Shown here piece by piece: positions 28,664 to 39,487 of a DNA stretch of 64,000 bases. The notes below the pieces were generated by a model. That model had not been told where the DNA came from and did no database searches. It was given only the letters and a program-made list of their open reading frames with translations. Origin of the DNA: Ralstonia soli (GTDB lineage Bacteria; Pseudomonadota; Gammaproteobacteria; Burkholderiales; Burkholderiaceae); the NCBI RefSeq assembly GCF_023955655.1, contig NZ_JAMXHT010000001.1, positions 310,001 to 374,000 on the forward strand, in the 5' to 3' direction. A program made the translations under genes and the position numbers. How positions within the stretch are numbered: the stretch's first letter is position 1; every line of letters starts with the position of its first letter.

Positions 28664-29482
28664 CTATTGCCCCAGCCGGTCTGCGGGCACCACGTCGGGT
28701 GCGATCTTGCCGAGGTCGAGACCCAGGATATCGGGCGCGAACCAGGCCAGCACATCCAACGCGACACCGCCCATGAGTCCGGCCTTTTTGACCGGGGTGG
28801 CATTGCTGACCTGTGCCAGCGTGCCGCTGGAGCCGTCAGGCGTCCAGCCGTTGGTCAGCAGGACATGCTTATCGCTGGCGGTGAACCCGTTCCAGCCTGG
28901 CCATAGTTGCCGCAGGGTGTCGCTGGAATTTGCGACGCTCAGGCTCACCAGCGCAGTCTGCTGGTTGTTCGTCGGCAGGTCGAACCCGACGCCGACTGAG
29001 CCGCCGGCATCGAGTGCGGCGACCGCCGTGTCGAGCGGGGTGCCGGTGTTGCTGCGGCTCGTGCTAAGCGTGATGTCGTTGTAGCTCGCCAGCAGGTTTG
29101 CGCCGGCAATGTCGTGCCACATGGGCACGCCACCCGCTGGCAGCGCGGCACGGGTGCCGTCGTCTGCGTGCAGCCGGGGATCGTCGTGGCCGAGCACGCG
29201 TTGCACCATTTCGCTGCGGATCGCTTCAGGCTGTTTGGTGCGGGACGTGCCGTATTGGTTCCAGGCGGCATCGTCCAGGTACACCGTGCGCTCCCACGCG
29301 GCGTAGCGCCCGGCCATGAGTGTCTTGCTGCGGACGTCGCTCAGGCGACCCACCATCGCCATGGTCAGGAATAGCAGCACCAGTACACCACCGGCGACTG
29401 CGGCCAGCTCGACGATCGCTTGGCCGCGCTGGCGGCGTAACACTGCCGCGGCCCTGTTGCAGAGAATCAGTGGATCCATCAC
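28664..29482 (-). CDS. TadE/TadG-like pseudopilin
   Basis: A 272-residue protein with RRQRGQAIVELAAVAGGVLV near residue 17, the TadE-type processing and helix motif (conserved Glu), then a periplasmic domain. The start is a GTG at 29482 overlapping the tadG-like stop (GTGA); an ATG is codon 2. I read it as a second TadE-family subunit. The downstream half contains no known domain. Confidence 0.8.
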   Translation of the reverse strand: MMDPLILCNRAAAVLRRQRGQAIVELAAVAGGVLVLLFLTMAMVGRLSDVRSKTLMAGRYAAWERTVYLDDAAWNQYGTSRTKQPEAIRSEMVQRVLGHDDPRLHADDGTRAALPAGGVPMWHDIAGANLLASYNDITLSTSRSNTGTPLDTAVAALDAGGSVGVGFDLPTNNQQTALVSLSVANSSDTLRQLWPGWNGFTASDKHVLLTNGWTPDGSSGTLAQVSNATPVKKAGLMGGVALDVLAWFAPDILGLDLGKIAPDVVPADRLGQ

Positions 29483-31014
29483 GGGGCTCCTGCGGCTTGT
29501 GCCACGGCGGCCGCCTCGAGGTCAGTGGCGGACGTATCGACCAACGACGGCTGCCAGTACGGGTTGAACAGGCTCGGGTATTCGAAGCGGTTGTCGCCAC
29601 GGCGCCAAGCCGCCGCATTTAGCAGGCCGCCGGGGCCGCCGGTGCTGCGCGGGCGGATGAAGTAGGCACTGGCGCTCGACAGCGCGCGCAACTCGCTGGA
29701 GGGGGCCGCTTCGTCCAGTTGGGTCCGCCCGACGCCAACCTGCATGGTCTTGGTGGTGCGGGTAGTGTCGACGTTGCGTTTGACCTGCAGCGTGATGGTG
29801 GGCGCGCGGTTGAAATTTTCGGTACCCGTGCCGGGCGCGGCCTTGTTTGGATCGCTCAAGTCATAGTAGGGCTGCAGGCCGGCGCGGCTGGAGTTGTCGA
29901 GCGATGAGCCAGGGCCTGTCTCGTACTGCATGAATGTTGCGACAGTGGCAGCGCTGACAATCGCGTCGCCGATATGCCCGGTGTTGTTGTAACCGCTCCG
30001 GCCGGAATAGCTGCCGCCGGGTCCGTTTGCTGCACCACCGCGCCCCAGCGACTCGATAATCGGAAAGGTGAACCCAACAGGTCCGACAGGGGTGGCCCAG
30101 ATGCAAGTCAGATCGCCAATTGCTGCCGTACCGTCGAGGGCTTCCCAGCCGCCTAGATCGGGCCGCAATTGCGTCGCACCCGAGTGTGGCTCGCCTACGG
30201 CCATGAAGCTGAAAACTGCACCAACGCAGCCTTTCTCAGCCGTACTGGCCACGGTTGGCGTGCGAATTTTTCCGCGCTCGGGCACGAAATTGTCGAGCGT
30301 GTCCTTGTCCGTGACCACGTCGGCAAAACGATCCGAACCGCCGCCGCCGCTCGCCTGTTGCTTCGGATCGGTGCGTGTGACGTAGTTTTTCCAGGCGAGT
30401 AGCTTGGGCGCCCCGAGGGTCGCCATGTAGCCTTCGTCGGCGGTGGTGTTGGGCTCGTTGGCCTGTGCGACCTCCTTCGCTACCAGCGGATAGGAGAGCA
30501 TGGTCGTCAGGTGATAGGCCTGCTGTGCTTCGGAGAGCGACCAGTTCAGGATGTCCAGACCTTTCACCACCGTGGGCGCGAGTGAATCGATGGTCGACTT
30601 GAGCGGCGAGATGATGGGGCGGGCGGTCTGCTTGGGCAGATTCCACTCGACCTCACCCAGGTCGGCAAAGATGTCGATCAACGTGTCAGTCACGTGATCC
30701 GACTGCGCGGTTTCACTGACTTCGTCGATCCACGATTTCAGGCTGAGCACCTGAGCCACCGCTGCCTGGTTGGCCACCATGGCACGGTTGGTATAGGCGG
30801 CGAAGTTGTAGTCGCGTGCCTGCAGCACGGCCACGCTGTAAGCGGTTGCGTCTGCGGTGTTCTGGAGTTTTGTCTTCGCGCTGCTCAGCTGCGAAGCATT
30901 GAATGCCGTGAAAAGAGCGAGTGCCCCCACGACGAGAAAGATGAGGGCAAAGGCCAGCGCCTGCCCCCGCTGCCGGGCAAGCGCGGCCTTGCCGCGAAGG
31001 CAAGGCGTGCGCAT
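29479..31014 (-). CDS. tadG: TadG-like Flp pilus assembly protein
   Basis: A 511-residue protein starting with a basic stretch and ARQRGQALAFALIFLVVGAL, the N-terminal helix of TadG-like proteins, followed by AFNASQLSSAKTKLQNTADA (typical of that domain) and a long periplasmic region. TadG helps anchor or localise the Flp pilus machine. No von Willebrand domain is seen. It lies 19 bases after flp. Confidence 0.82.
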   Translation of the reverse strand: MRTPCLRGKAALARQRGQALAFALIFLVVGALALFTAFNASQLSSAKTKLQNTADATAYSVAVLQARDYNFAAYTNRAMVANQAAVAQVLSLKSWIDEVSETAQSDHVTDTLIDIFADLGEVEWNLPKQTARPIISPLKSTIDSLAPTVVKGLDILNWSLSEAQQAYHLTTMLSYPLVAKEVAQANEPNTTADEGYMATLGAPKLLAWKNYVTRTDPKQQASGGGGSDRFADVVTDKDTLDNFVPERGKIRTPTVASTAEKGCVGAVFSFMAVGEPHSGATQLRPDLGGWEALDGTAAIGDLTCIWATPVGPVGFTFPIIESLGRGGAANGPGGSYSGRSGYNNTGHIGDAIVSAATVATFMQYETGPGSSLDNSSRAGLQPYYDLSDPNKAAPGTGTENFNRAPTITLQVKRNVDTTRTTKTMQVGVGRTQLDEAAPSSELRALSSASAYFIRPRSTGGPGGLLNAAAWRRGDNRFEYPSLFNPYWQPSLVDTSATDLEAAAVAQAAGAP

Positions 31015-31033
31015 GGTGTCGGCACAGGTGGGC

Positions 31034-31321
31034 TTAGTTGCCCGTGTCGTTGCCGACGTTGAAGTTGTTCAGGCCCTTGCCTTGGTTGGCCTTGTTGGTG
31101 GCTTGGCCGGAGTCCTGCCCTGCGCGGTTGATGTTGTTCTGGGACTCGCTGGTCTTGCCCGACATTTCCGATGCCAGGGCAGCGGTCTGGTGGCGGATCG
31201 TCTGGCCAAACATGGCGTACACGCCAATGGCCGACACGGCGATCAGGGCAACGATGATGATGTATTCCGTCATGCCTTGGCCCTTCTGGCGGGCGCGGCT
31301 GCGCAGCTTTGCGAATGTCAT
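31034..31321 (-). CDS. flp: Flp major pilin
   Basis: A 95-residue prepilin: short basic leader MTFAKLRSRARQKG, processing site G-QGMTEY (Glu and Tyr conserved), hydrophobic helix IIIVALIAVSAIGVYAMFG, then an Asn/Gln/Gly-rich tail (NNINRAGQDSGQATNKANQG). That tail is longer than in usual Flp pilins of 50-70 residues. AAGGAGTTGTT precedes the ATG. First gene of the leftward Tad array, directly behind the intergenic promoter region. Confidence 0.93.
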   Translation of the reverse strand: MTFAKLRSRARQKGQGMTEYIIIVALIAVSAIGVYAMFGQTIRHQTAALASEMSGKTSESQNNINRAGQDSGQATNKANQGKGLNNFNVGNDTGN

Positions 31322-31534
31322 AACAACTCCTTCCGTTGGAATGGGCGAATAAGGTCGCGCCTATAGAAAGGCCGTGCGGCCCGAATAAGCTGGCCATGCA
31401 AACGGCCCAGGTGGTCAGCGGCGAGAATGGTAGCAGCGGAACTAATCAGTCAGAAGGGAAATAGTTTTGACGTTTTAATGATTATTGAAATGACGTCGGC
31501 GCGGTTGTAATTTAATATCCGGCGCATTACCCTC

Positions 31535-31560
31535 CGCACGGAACGTGCGTTATATCGCAC
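31535..31560. promoter_or_regulatory. Triple CGCAC/GTGCG repeat upstream of flp
   Basis: CGCAC (31535-31539), GTGCG (31545-31549) and CGCAC (31556-31560) alternate in orientation at 10-11 base spacing, about one helical turn. It lies in the 392-base gap between flp and the divergent ArsR-type gene, about 215 bases upstream of flp and 150 upstream of the other. Such phased inverted half-sites suggest a dimeric regulator. The rest of this gap is AT-rich with no other clear signal. Confidence 0.45.
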
Positions 31561-31713
31561 AACCTTACATAAATGTCACGGAAAGGTTGGCGGCGGAGGC
31601 ATGCTGCGCAACGACAGAAGGGGGGCGCAATTTGCTGCCTAGCGGGGAGGCGAGGCAGTGGGCGGCGGCTGGCGGGTTGCAGGTTATGTGTTGTACTTCA
31701 TAAGAAGCAGAAG

Positions 31714-32019
31714 ATGAGCCGATTCGATATCAAAAGCGCCGCCGAAATACTGGGTGCTTTAGCACATGAAAACAGACTGCGAATATTTCTTCTGTTGGCC
31801 GACGCAGGGCCGGATGGAATTTCTGCTGGAGTTATTTCTGCGTCTTCCGATTTAACGCCTTCCTCCGTGACATTTCATTTGAAGGAGTTATCGAGAACAG
31901 GTTTGGTAAAAAGCCGGCAGCAAGGGCGATTTGTTATTTATTCCGCTACTTGCGAATATATTGCGCCGGTGCTGGAATTTCTACACAGCAAATGCACACC
32001 CCTGAGCGCTGACACCTGA
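31714..32019 (+). CDS. ArsR-family winged-helix regulator
   Basis: A 101-residue protein with ArsR-type winged helix: AAEILGALAHENRLRIFLLL, then LTPSSVTFHLKELSRTGLVK and GRFVIYSA. The metal-binding ELCVCDL motif of ArsR/SmtB proteins is absent, so it probably senses something other than metal. Its base composition is lower in GC than the flanking genes. It is divergent from flp and is a candidate regulator of the Tad locus (inference from position only). Confidence 0.85.
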   Translation: MSRFDIKSAAEILGALAHENRLRIFLLLADAGPDGISAGVISASSDLTPSSVTFHLKELSRTGLVKSRQQGRFVIYSATCEYIAPVLEFLHSKCTPLSADT

Positions 32020-32668
32020 GATCTCGCCCGCAATCTGCGATGCTGCCTAGGCTGGCGGGCAGTGCATCGCGCAGCATCCCCCTCCCAAAGTGGGGCGCAC
32101 CTTTCTTCCCTTGTTGAATCCCTGGATTTGGTACCCCCCAGCTGGAGGGGTCTGTAAGGCATTTGTTAGCTTCTGCCGAGGCAGATATCAAAGTCAGGAA
32201 TCTGGCGGCTTTTATGGAGAACGTTTGCTTAAGAACTTGGTGAACTTTTTATTTTCTCCACAACCTCGTTCTTTCCGTCGCTCTTGTTATGTTTTGTTAC
32301 GCGACGAACCCACCCTAAAACGACTATCGGCGGCCCGTCTGAAAACTGAAATGCCCGCTTGAGATTTTGGCGGAAGGCGCTTCCAGCCATGCTTTCCAGA
32401 CGGTTCCAAGCCCAGGCAATGTGCTTCTCATGCCGCTTCCGTTGGGGGCGGCCGCGGACTTCACTGGCGGGTCGGGGTGCCTTGGGATTGCTATGTTGCG
32501 GTGCCAGAGTTCCGGCACGCGTTATGTTCTTGTGGACACAACGGAGCCGGCTGTTGCCGTACCGCTGTTGCGGATGACGCAAAAAGAGGTCTATTCGTCT
32601 GCCAGACCGGCATGTTCATTGGAACTAGTCTTTAAGTTCTAATTTCTGTTGCGTGATGGGCCAGGGAT
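32020..32668. other. Gene-poor, lower-GC stretch
   Basis: About 650 bases between the ArsR-type gene and the pckG terminator. Short open frames exist on both strands but none has a ribosome-binding site together with recognisable protein sequence. GGTACCCCCCAGCTGGAGGG near 32130 could form a short hairpin. I see no IS ends, tRNA or known RNA in it. Confidence 0.5.
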
Positions 32669-32695
32669 AAAAACCCGCGACCAGCGCGGGTTTTT
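32669..32695. terminator. Terminator after pckG
   Basis: AAAAACCCGCG pairs with CGCGGGTTTTT around a short loop; it is symmetric and works on either strand. It lies 21 bases past the pckG stop. Confidence 0.88.
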
Positions 32696-32715
32696 CCATG
32701 GCGACGAGGCCGGTA

Positions 32716-34584
<1,869 letters not shown>

Positions 34585-35004
34585 GACCAAAACTCCAATG
34601 GAAGTGAAAAAGAAATCGGCGGCAGATCAGTACGGCGGCGGCGCGCTGCGGCGGGGTGGAAAGCGATCGACGGCGCATCAAAAGCAGGCCGGATCAGCGA
34701 TTTCCAGAGGGAGGGGCAACGCAGGCGGAGGGACAGTGGCCGTGCTGATTTCACATTCGGTTACAAAGCGGTGCGCTGACGGAACGTGGGTTTTTCCGGG
34801 CAGCGGGTGCCGCGTGCGCTAAAGTGGCGGGACCGAGGTCAACAGACCCTAGAACAAGGACTCGTCACCAGCGAGGCGGCGCAAATTGCGTGCCCGCGGC
34901 GGGCAACTCCAAACGTCGCCGCGGATTGTCGTGCGACGAGGGATGGGAAGAATACCACCGCGAGGGATCGCTGTTTTTTGCTGCGCACCATTGTTCGAAG
35001 TGAG
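34585..35004. other. Intergenic region between divergent pckG and a dehydrogenase
   Basis: About 420 bases holding the promoters of both divergent genes. The left half is purine-rich on the plus strand. I see no convincing -10/-35 pair, operator palindrome or RNA motif. Confidence 0.4.
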
Positions 35005-36039
35005 ATGTCGATGAAGATTGCCGTACTGGACGACTACCAAGACGCCGTTCGCAAGCTGGAGTGCTTCAGCCTGCTGCAAGACCACGAAGTCAAAGTGTTC
35101 AACAACACCGTCAAAGGCGTGGGTCAATTGGCCGCACGTGTGGCGGACGTGGAAGCCATCGTGCTGATCCGGGAGCGCACGCGTGTGACGCGTCAGCTGC
35201 TCGACCGGCTGCCCAAGCTCAAGATCATCAGCCAGACCGGCCGTGTATCGCGCGATGCCGGCGGCCACATCGATCTGGATGCCTGTACCGACAAGGGCGT
35301 GGTCGTGCTGGAGGGCAAGGGCTCGCCGGTGGCGCCGGCCGAGCTGACCTGGGCGCTGGTGATGGCCGCGCAGCGCCGCATTCCGCAATACGTCGCGAGC
35401 CTCAAGCACGGCGCGTGGCAGCAATCGGGGCTCAAGTCGACCACGATGCCGCCCAACTTCGGCATCGGCCGCGTGCTGAAGGGCCAGACGCTCGGCATCT
35501 TCGGCTACGGCAAGATCGGCCAGCTGGTGGCCGGCTACGGCCGCGCATTCGGCATGAACGTGCTGGTGTGGGGCCGCGAGGGTTCGCAAGAGCGCGCGCG
35601 TGCTGACGGCTACGCCGTAGCGGAATCGAAGGAGGCGTTGTTTGAGCAGTCCGACGTGCTGTCCGTCCACCTGCGCCTGAACGACGAGACGCGCGGCATC
35701 GTGACGGTGGCCGACCTCACGCGCATGAAGCCGACCGCCCTCTTCGTCAACACCAGCCGCGCCGAGCTGGTGGAAGAAAACGGCCTGGTGACGTCGCTCA
35801 ATCGCGGCCGCCCCGGCATGGCCGCCATCGATGTGTTTGAAACGGAGCCCATCCTGCAGGGCCACACCCTGCTGCGCATGGAAAACTGCATCTGCACACC
35901 GCACATCGGCTATGTCGAGCGCGACAGCTACGAGATGTACTTCCGCGCGGCATTCCAGAACATCCTCGATGTCTTGCAGGGCAACGTCGACAGCGTGGTC
36001 AACCCGACGGCACTGGCGCCGGCGCTGATCCGCGCCTGA
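35005..36039 (+). CDS. D-2-hydroxyacid dehydrogenase family protein
   Basis: A 344-residue NAD-dependent D-isomer-specific 2-hydroxyacid dehydrogenase. The Rossmann motif FGYGKIGQLVAGYGRAFGM is near residue 165; the catalytic Arg is in VNTSRAELVEE, the Glu in AIDVFETEP, and the His in CTPHIGYVERD. The substrate cannot be told from sequence; phosphoglycerate dehydrogenase-like enzymes are the nearest well-known group. ATG at 35005 or 35011 are both possible. Confidence 0.88.
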   Translation: MSMKIAVLDDYQDAVRKLECFSLLQDHEVKVFNNTVKGVGQLAARVADVEAIVLIRERTRVTRQLLDRLPKLKIISQTGRVSRDAGGHIDLDACTDKGVVVLEGKGSPVAPAELTWALVMAAQRRIPQYVASLKHGAWQQSGLKSTTMPPNFGIGRVLKGQTLGIFGYGKIGQLVAGYGRAFGMNVLVWGREGSQERARADGYAVAESKEALFEQSDVLSVHLRLNDETRGIVTVADLTRMKPTALFVNTSRAELVEENGLVTSLNRGRPGMAAIDVFETEPILQGHTLLRMENCICTPHIGYVERDSYEMYFRAAFQNILDVLQGNVDSVVNPTALAPALIRA

Positions 36040-36063
36040 CGCGCGCCGGTGGCTTCCATGCAA

Positions 36064-36954
36064 TCAGGCCGCGGCGCGTAGCGGCGGCTGATTGGCGCCC
36101 GCGCCATCAAAGCGGAAGCTGTCCATCGCCAGAGAACCATAGGTGACCGTGTCGACCACGTGCTGCGCCTGCACGCCGCCAGGCGTGGCCTGGCTTGGCT
36201 GACCCATCGCGGCGCCCAGTGCTACATACAGCGGCATCAGGTGCTCGTCGGTCGGGTGGGCGTGCGCGGCGTTCGGGGCTTGCGCGCGGTAGTCGCAGAA
36301 CTGGGTGAAGTCGCCGCTGCGGATGCCTGACGTCATCGCTTCCAGCATCCATTCGCGGAACGCATCCACCCACGGCTCGACCGGCACGCCGTGCTGCGCC
36401 ATACCGGGGCCGCGCATCAGCGCACGCAGGTTGTGTGTGAAGCTGCCTGAGCCGATGACCAGCACGCCTTCGTTGCGCAGCGTCGCGAGCGTGCGCCCCA
36501 TCGCCATCTGGCATGCGGGCGAGAGGCCCGGCATGAGCGAGACCTGCACCACAGGGATGTTTGCCTCGGGAAACATCAGCATGAGCGGCACCCACGCACC
36601 GTGATCCAGCGGCTGGCGCGGGTCGAGCACCGTGGAGGCCTGTTCTTCGAGACCCGGGACGACGTTGCCGTCGATCAGCGTGCGGATGCGCTCGGCCAAA
36701 TCCGGCGCGCCAGGCGGTGCGTATTCCAGCGCGTAGAGCTGCGGCGGGAAGCCGCCGAAGTCATGCCAGGCCTCCTGCTGGGCGCGCGCGGTGACGGCCG
36801 GGCGGCGCGTCATCCAGTGCGGCGAAACCACGACGATGGCGCGCGGCTTGAGCGCGGCCATCTCCTGCCCAAGCGCCGACAGCATCTTGCCGACAGGGCC
36901 CGGATCGGCCGCCAGCATGGGCGAGCCATGAGACACATAGAGCACGGGGAGCAT
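36064..36954 (-). CDS. ygiD: LigB-type extradiol dioxygenase (YgiD/DODA family)
   Basis: A 296-residue member of the class III extradiol ring-cleavage dioxygenase family. Iron-binding histidines appear in PVLYVSHGSPML (residue 10 region) and VVVSPHWMTRRP, and GSGSFTHNLRAL plus PTDEHLMPLYVALGAA are family signatures. Members open catechol-type rings such as DOPA; the natural substrate of YgiD is not settled. The ATG at 36954 is chosen because the family N-terminus begins there; a ten-codon upstream extension is possible. Confidence 0.88.
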   Translation of the reverse strand: MLPVLYVSHGSPMLAADPGPVGKMLSALGQEMAALKPRAIVVVSPHWMTRRPAVTARAQQEAWHDFGGFPPQLYALEYAPPGAPDLAERIRTLIDGNVVPGLEEQASTVLDPRQPLDHGAWVPLMLMFPEANIPVVQVSLMPGLSPACQMAMGRTLATLRNEGVLVIGSGSFTHNLRALMRGPGMAQHGVPVEPWVDAFREWMLEAMTSGIRSGDFTQFCDYRAQAPNAAHAHPTDEHLMPLYVALGAAMGQPSQATPGGVQAQHVVDTVTYGSLAMDSFRFDGAGANQPPLRAAA

Positions 36955-37055
36955 GTCAAATTTCCTGAAGAATATGCATACCATTCTGCGCGTCTGCCGT
37001 CTTTGCAGCGAGCACGGATTTGCAGGCAGGAATCAGAAAATTTGAACAAGTGCGC

Positions 37056-38489
37056 TCATATGCTCAGCAACGCCTGCGCTGCGGTCGGGTGCAACCCGAC
37101 GGTGGTGCGCAGATGCTTGAGCCGCACGCCCATGCGCACCGCCACGGCCAACGCCTGGATGATCTCGGGCGCCGCGTTGTCGACGATGTGCGCGCCGAGC
37201 ACGCGCCCACTGCGCGCGTTGCACACCAGCTTGATCAAGGATTCCATGCCCGTGCCGGCAAAGCGCTGTTCCAGCGAGACGAAGCGGCGGACCACCACGT
37301 CGATGCAGTCGGCGGGGGCGCGTTTGTCGTCGCCTGTTTCGAGTCGGGGGCGCTTGCCCAAATCGGGTCGGCGTGAGCGCGCGTCGGCCTCGGTCAGGCC
37401 CACGCTGGCGATGGCCGGGTCGCAAAACACCGCCATCGGTACGGCGCTCATGTCGGGCAGCTTGATGCCTTTGCCGAACAGGCGTTCGGCCACGTAATGG
37501 CCCTGCGCGGCGGCGACGGGCGTCAGTTGCCGCGGGCTCGCACCACACATGTCGCCCACCGCATGCACGCCCCGGGCGCGCGTGCGGAAATGGCGGTCGA
37601 TGGCAACGTGCCCGCGCGCGTCCAGTTTCACGCCGGCCGCGTGCAGCCCCAGGCCTACGGTGTTCGGTGCGCGGCCGATTGCGCTCAACACGTGCTGGGC
37701 GCGCAGCACACGGGGGATGTCGTTGCCCGGCGTGCTCGCATAGACGGTCACGCCGCCGCCGTTCACGGCATCGTGTTCCACGCGCGCGATGTCGGCGTTC
37801 AGGATCACGTCGACGCCGCAACTGGCCAGCGCCTGTGTCGCGGCTTCCGATAACGCGGCATCGAATTCGGGCAGCACACACGCATCGCGCGTCAGCAAGG
37901 TCACCCGCACGCCAAAGCGCGCCAGCGTCGACGCCATCTCCACGGCGATCACCCCACCGCCCACGATGATGAGCGACGCGGGCAGCGTGTCCCAGCCGAA
38001 CACGTCGTCAGAGGTGCAGGCCAGTTCGGCGCCCGGCACGGGAAGCGGTACGGGGTGGGCGCCGGCGGCCAGCACGATCTGGCGCGCGCGCAAGGTGGTC
38101 TTGCCGGCGTCGGTCTGCACCCGGACGATGCCCCGGCCGCGCAGCGAAGCTGTGCCGCAGAGCCACTGCACGCCGGCATTGGCCAGTTGCGTGAAATGCG
38201 TATCGTGCAGCCGCGTCACTTCTGCGCGGGTGCGCGCGATGGCGTCGGCCCAGGCATCGGCGGCGTACGCTGTGCGCAGGCAGCGCGTCACGGTGTGCGA
38301 CCAGGCTGCGCCGTAGCCGAGCAGCGTCTTCGGGGCGCAGCCGCGGTTGACGCAGGTGCCGCCCACCTGCGCACGGTCGATCAGCAGCGTGCGCGCGCCC
38401 AGTTGCGCGGCTCGGCCCGCAGCCGCGAGTCCGGCCGAGCCTGCGCCGATCACAATCAGGTCAAACGCATGTGCGGGGTTTGCGGGCAT
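37056..38489 (-). CDS. Glutathione-reductase-like pyridine nucleotide-disulfide oxidoreductase
   Basis: A 477-residue flavoprotein: FAD-binding IGAGSAGLAAAGRAA near residue 15, redox-active disulfide GGTCVNRGCAPK (Cys46 and Cys51), NAD(P)-binding IIVGGGVIAVEMASTLARFG, second FAD motif GVHAVGDMCG, and a dimerisation domain. In glutathione reductase the acid-base pair is His and Glu in HPTSSEE; here the C-terminus reads HPTAAQ, with His467 kept but the Glu position occupied by Gln472. The substrate is therefore uncertain (glutathione reductase, mercuric-reductase-like or other). It is upstream of, and in line with, ygiD across a 101-base gap. Confidence 0.85.
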   Translation of the reverse strand: MPANPAHAFDLIVIGAGSAGLAAAGRAAQLGARTLLIDRAQVGGTCVNRGCAPKTLLGYGAAWSHTVTRCLRTAYAADAWADAIARTRAEVTRLHDTHFTQLANAGVQWLCGTASLRGRGIVRVQTDAGKTTLRARQIVLAAGAHPVPLPVPGAELACTSDDVFGWDTLPASLIIVGGGVIAVEMASTLARFGVRVTLLTRDACVLPEFDAALSEAATQALASCGVDVILNADIARVEHDAVNGGGVTVYASTPGNDIPRVLRAQHVLSAIGRAPNTVGLGLHAAGVKLDARGHVAIDRHFRTRARGVHAVGDMCGASPRQLTPVAAAQGHYVAERLFGKGIKLPDMSAVPMAVFCDPAIASVGLTEADARSRRPDLGKRPRLETGDDKRAPADCIDVVVRRFVSLEQRFAGTGMESLIKLVCNARSGRVLGAHIVDNAAPEIIQALAVAVRMGVRLKHLRTTVGLHPTAAQALLSI

Positions 38490-38593
38490 GGGGTGTCCGT
38501 CGAAGCAAGATCGGCCGGACGACCGGGATGGCGCGCCGGCGGGCGAGCCATGTGCGGCCAGCGGCGCGCCCGCCGCCTGCCATGGGGCGGTGG

Positions 38594-39487
38594 CTACGCA
38601 GCCAACGCCGTGGCGAACCCGCGTGGAAGTTCGCGCAGGAAGGTTTCGCCGTCATGACGGCCGAGCGCGTAGGCGTCGCGCATGGCGTCCGGGCGGGTGT
38701 AGTCCCAGCTCGAGATCGGCACCTTGCGCGAGGGCTGCACATAGAAGCGGCGCTGTACGCCGCCCGACACCGGCACGTCCACACGGAAATACGTCGGTCG
38801 CGGGTACAGGCGCGTGACCAGCACCAGCGCGTCGCCGGGCGCGGCATCCAGCGCGTACACCGGCACGTTGTCGACCATGCCGCCGTCGAGCACCGGCCGC
38901 CCCGCGCGCCGCAGCACCGGCGTGAACGGCGGTGTGGACGCCGATTGCAACAGCAGATCGGCCAGGTCTTCGGGCGTGGCGCAATCCTGCGCACGCACGA
39001 TCTCCGGTGTGAAACCCAGGCGCTTGCCCAGCGTCGGGTGCAGCGTCTTGCGGACGTGCTTTTCGATGTTGTAGGCAATCAGCCCGGCCGCCACCGCCGT
39101 GCGCGCGCCCATCCAGCGCGGGATATGCGCTACGCCGATGCGGATCTCGGGCGCCTGCGCCAGCCGCCCGAAGCGGCCCTCACCGAACACCGTGAGCAGC
39201 GCCGTGCGGTACATGCCGTAGTGCGGAAACACGCGCTCGCCGCGCAACAGGTTGCCCCAGTGGGCGTTGCGGGTGTTGTGGCGCAGGGCTTCGCCGTAGT
39301 AGTCCATCAGCTCGGCGGAATTCCAGGCATGCAGCATGCACGCCGTCGATGCGCCCGCCGAGATGCCGGCAATCACGCGCGGCGCCAGGCCAAGCTCGGG
39401 CTGCACGACGTCCCACCAGCCGGCTTGCCACCAGCACCGGTTGCCGCCGCCGGCAAACACGACCTGCTCGAACACGGGTGTGCTCAT
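38594..39487 (-). CDS. Patatin-like phospholipase
   Basis: A 297-residue hydrolase of the patatin family. The oxyanion motif FAGGGNRCWW is near residue 12, the nucleophile GISAGAS near 43, and the catalytic Asp is in VLDGGMVDNVPVYAL near 212, forming a Ser-Asp dyad. No signal peptide is present, so it is probably cytosolic or membrane-associated. Its ATG overlaps the TetR-type gene stop (ATGA), hence one transcript with that repressor. Confidence 0.88.
   Translation of the reverse strand: MSTPVFEQVVFAGGGNRCWWQAGWWDVVQPELGLAPRVIAGISAGASTACMLHAWNSAELMDYYGEALRHNTRNAHWGNLLRGERVFPHYGMYRTALLTVFGEGRFGRLAQAPEIRIGVAHIPRWMGARTAVAAGLIAYNIEKHVRKTLHPTLGKRLGFTPEIVRAQDCATPEDLADLLLQSASTPPFTPVLRRAGRPVLDGGMVDNVPVYALDAAPGDALVLVTRLYPRPTYFRVDVPVSGGVQRRFYVQPSRKVPISSWDYTRPDAMRDAYALGRHDGETFLRELPRGFATALAA

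Noticed and set aside
31388..31416. A sigma-54-like GG...GC element upstream of flp
   Set aside because: The GG-to-GC distance is about three bases short of the fixed -24/-12 spacing.
32020..32668. Insertion-sequence remnant or small RNA in the low-GC gap
   Set aside because: No terminal inverted repeats, no transposase-like frame and no terminator-linked RNA other than the pckG terminator were seen.
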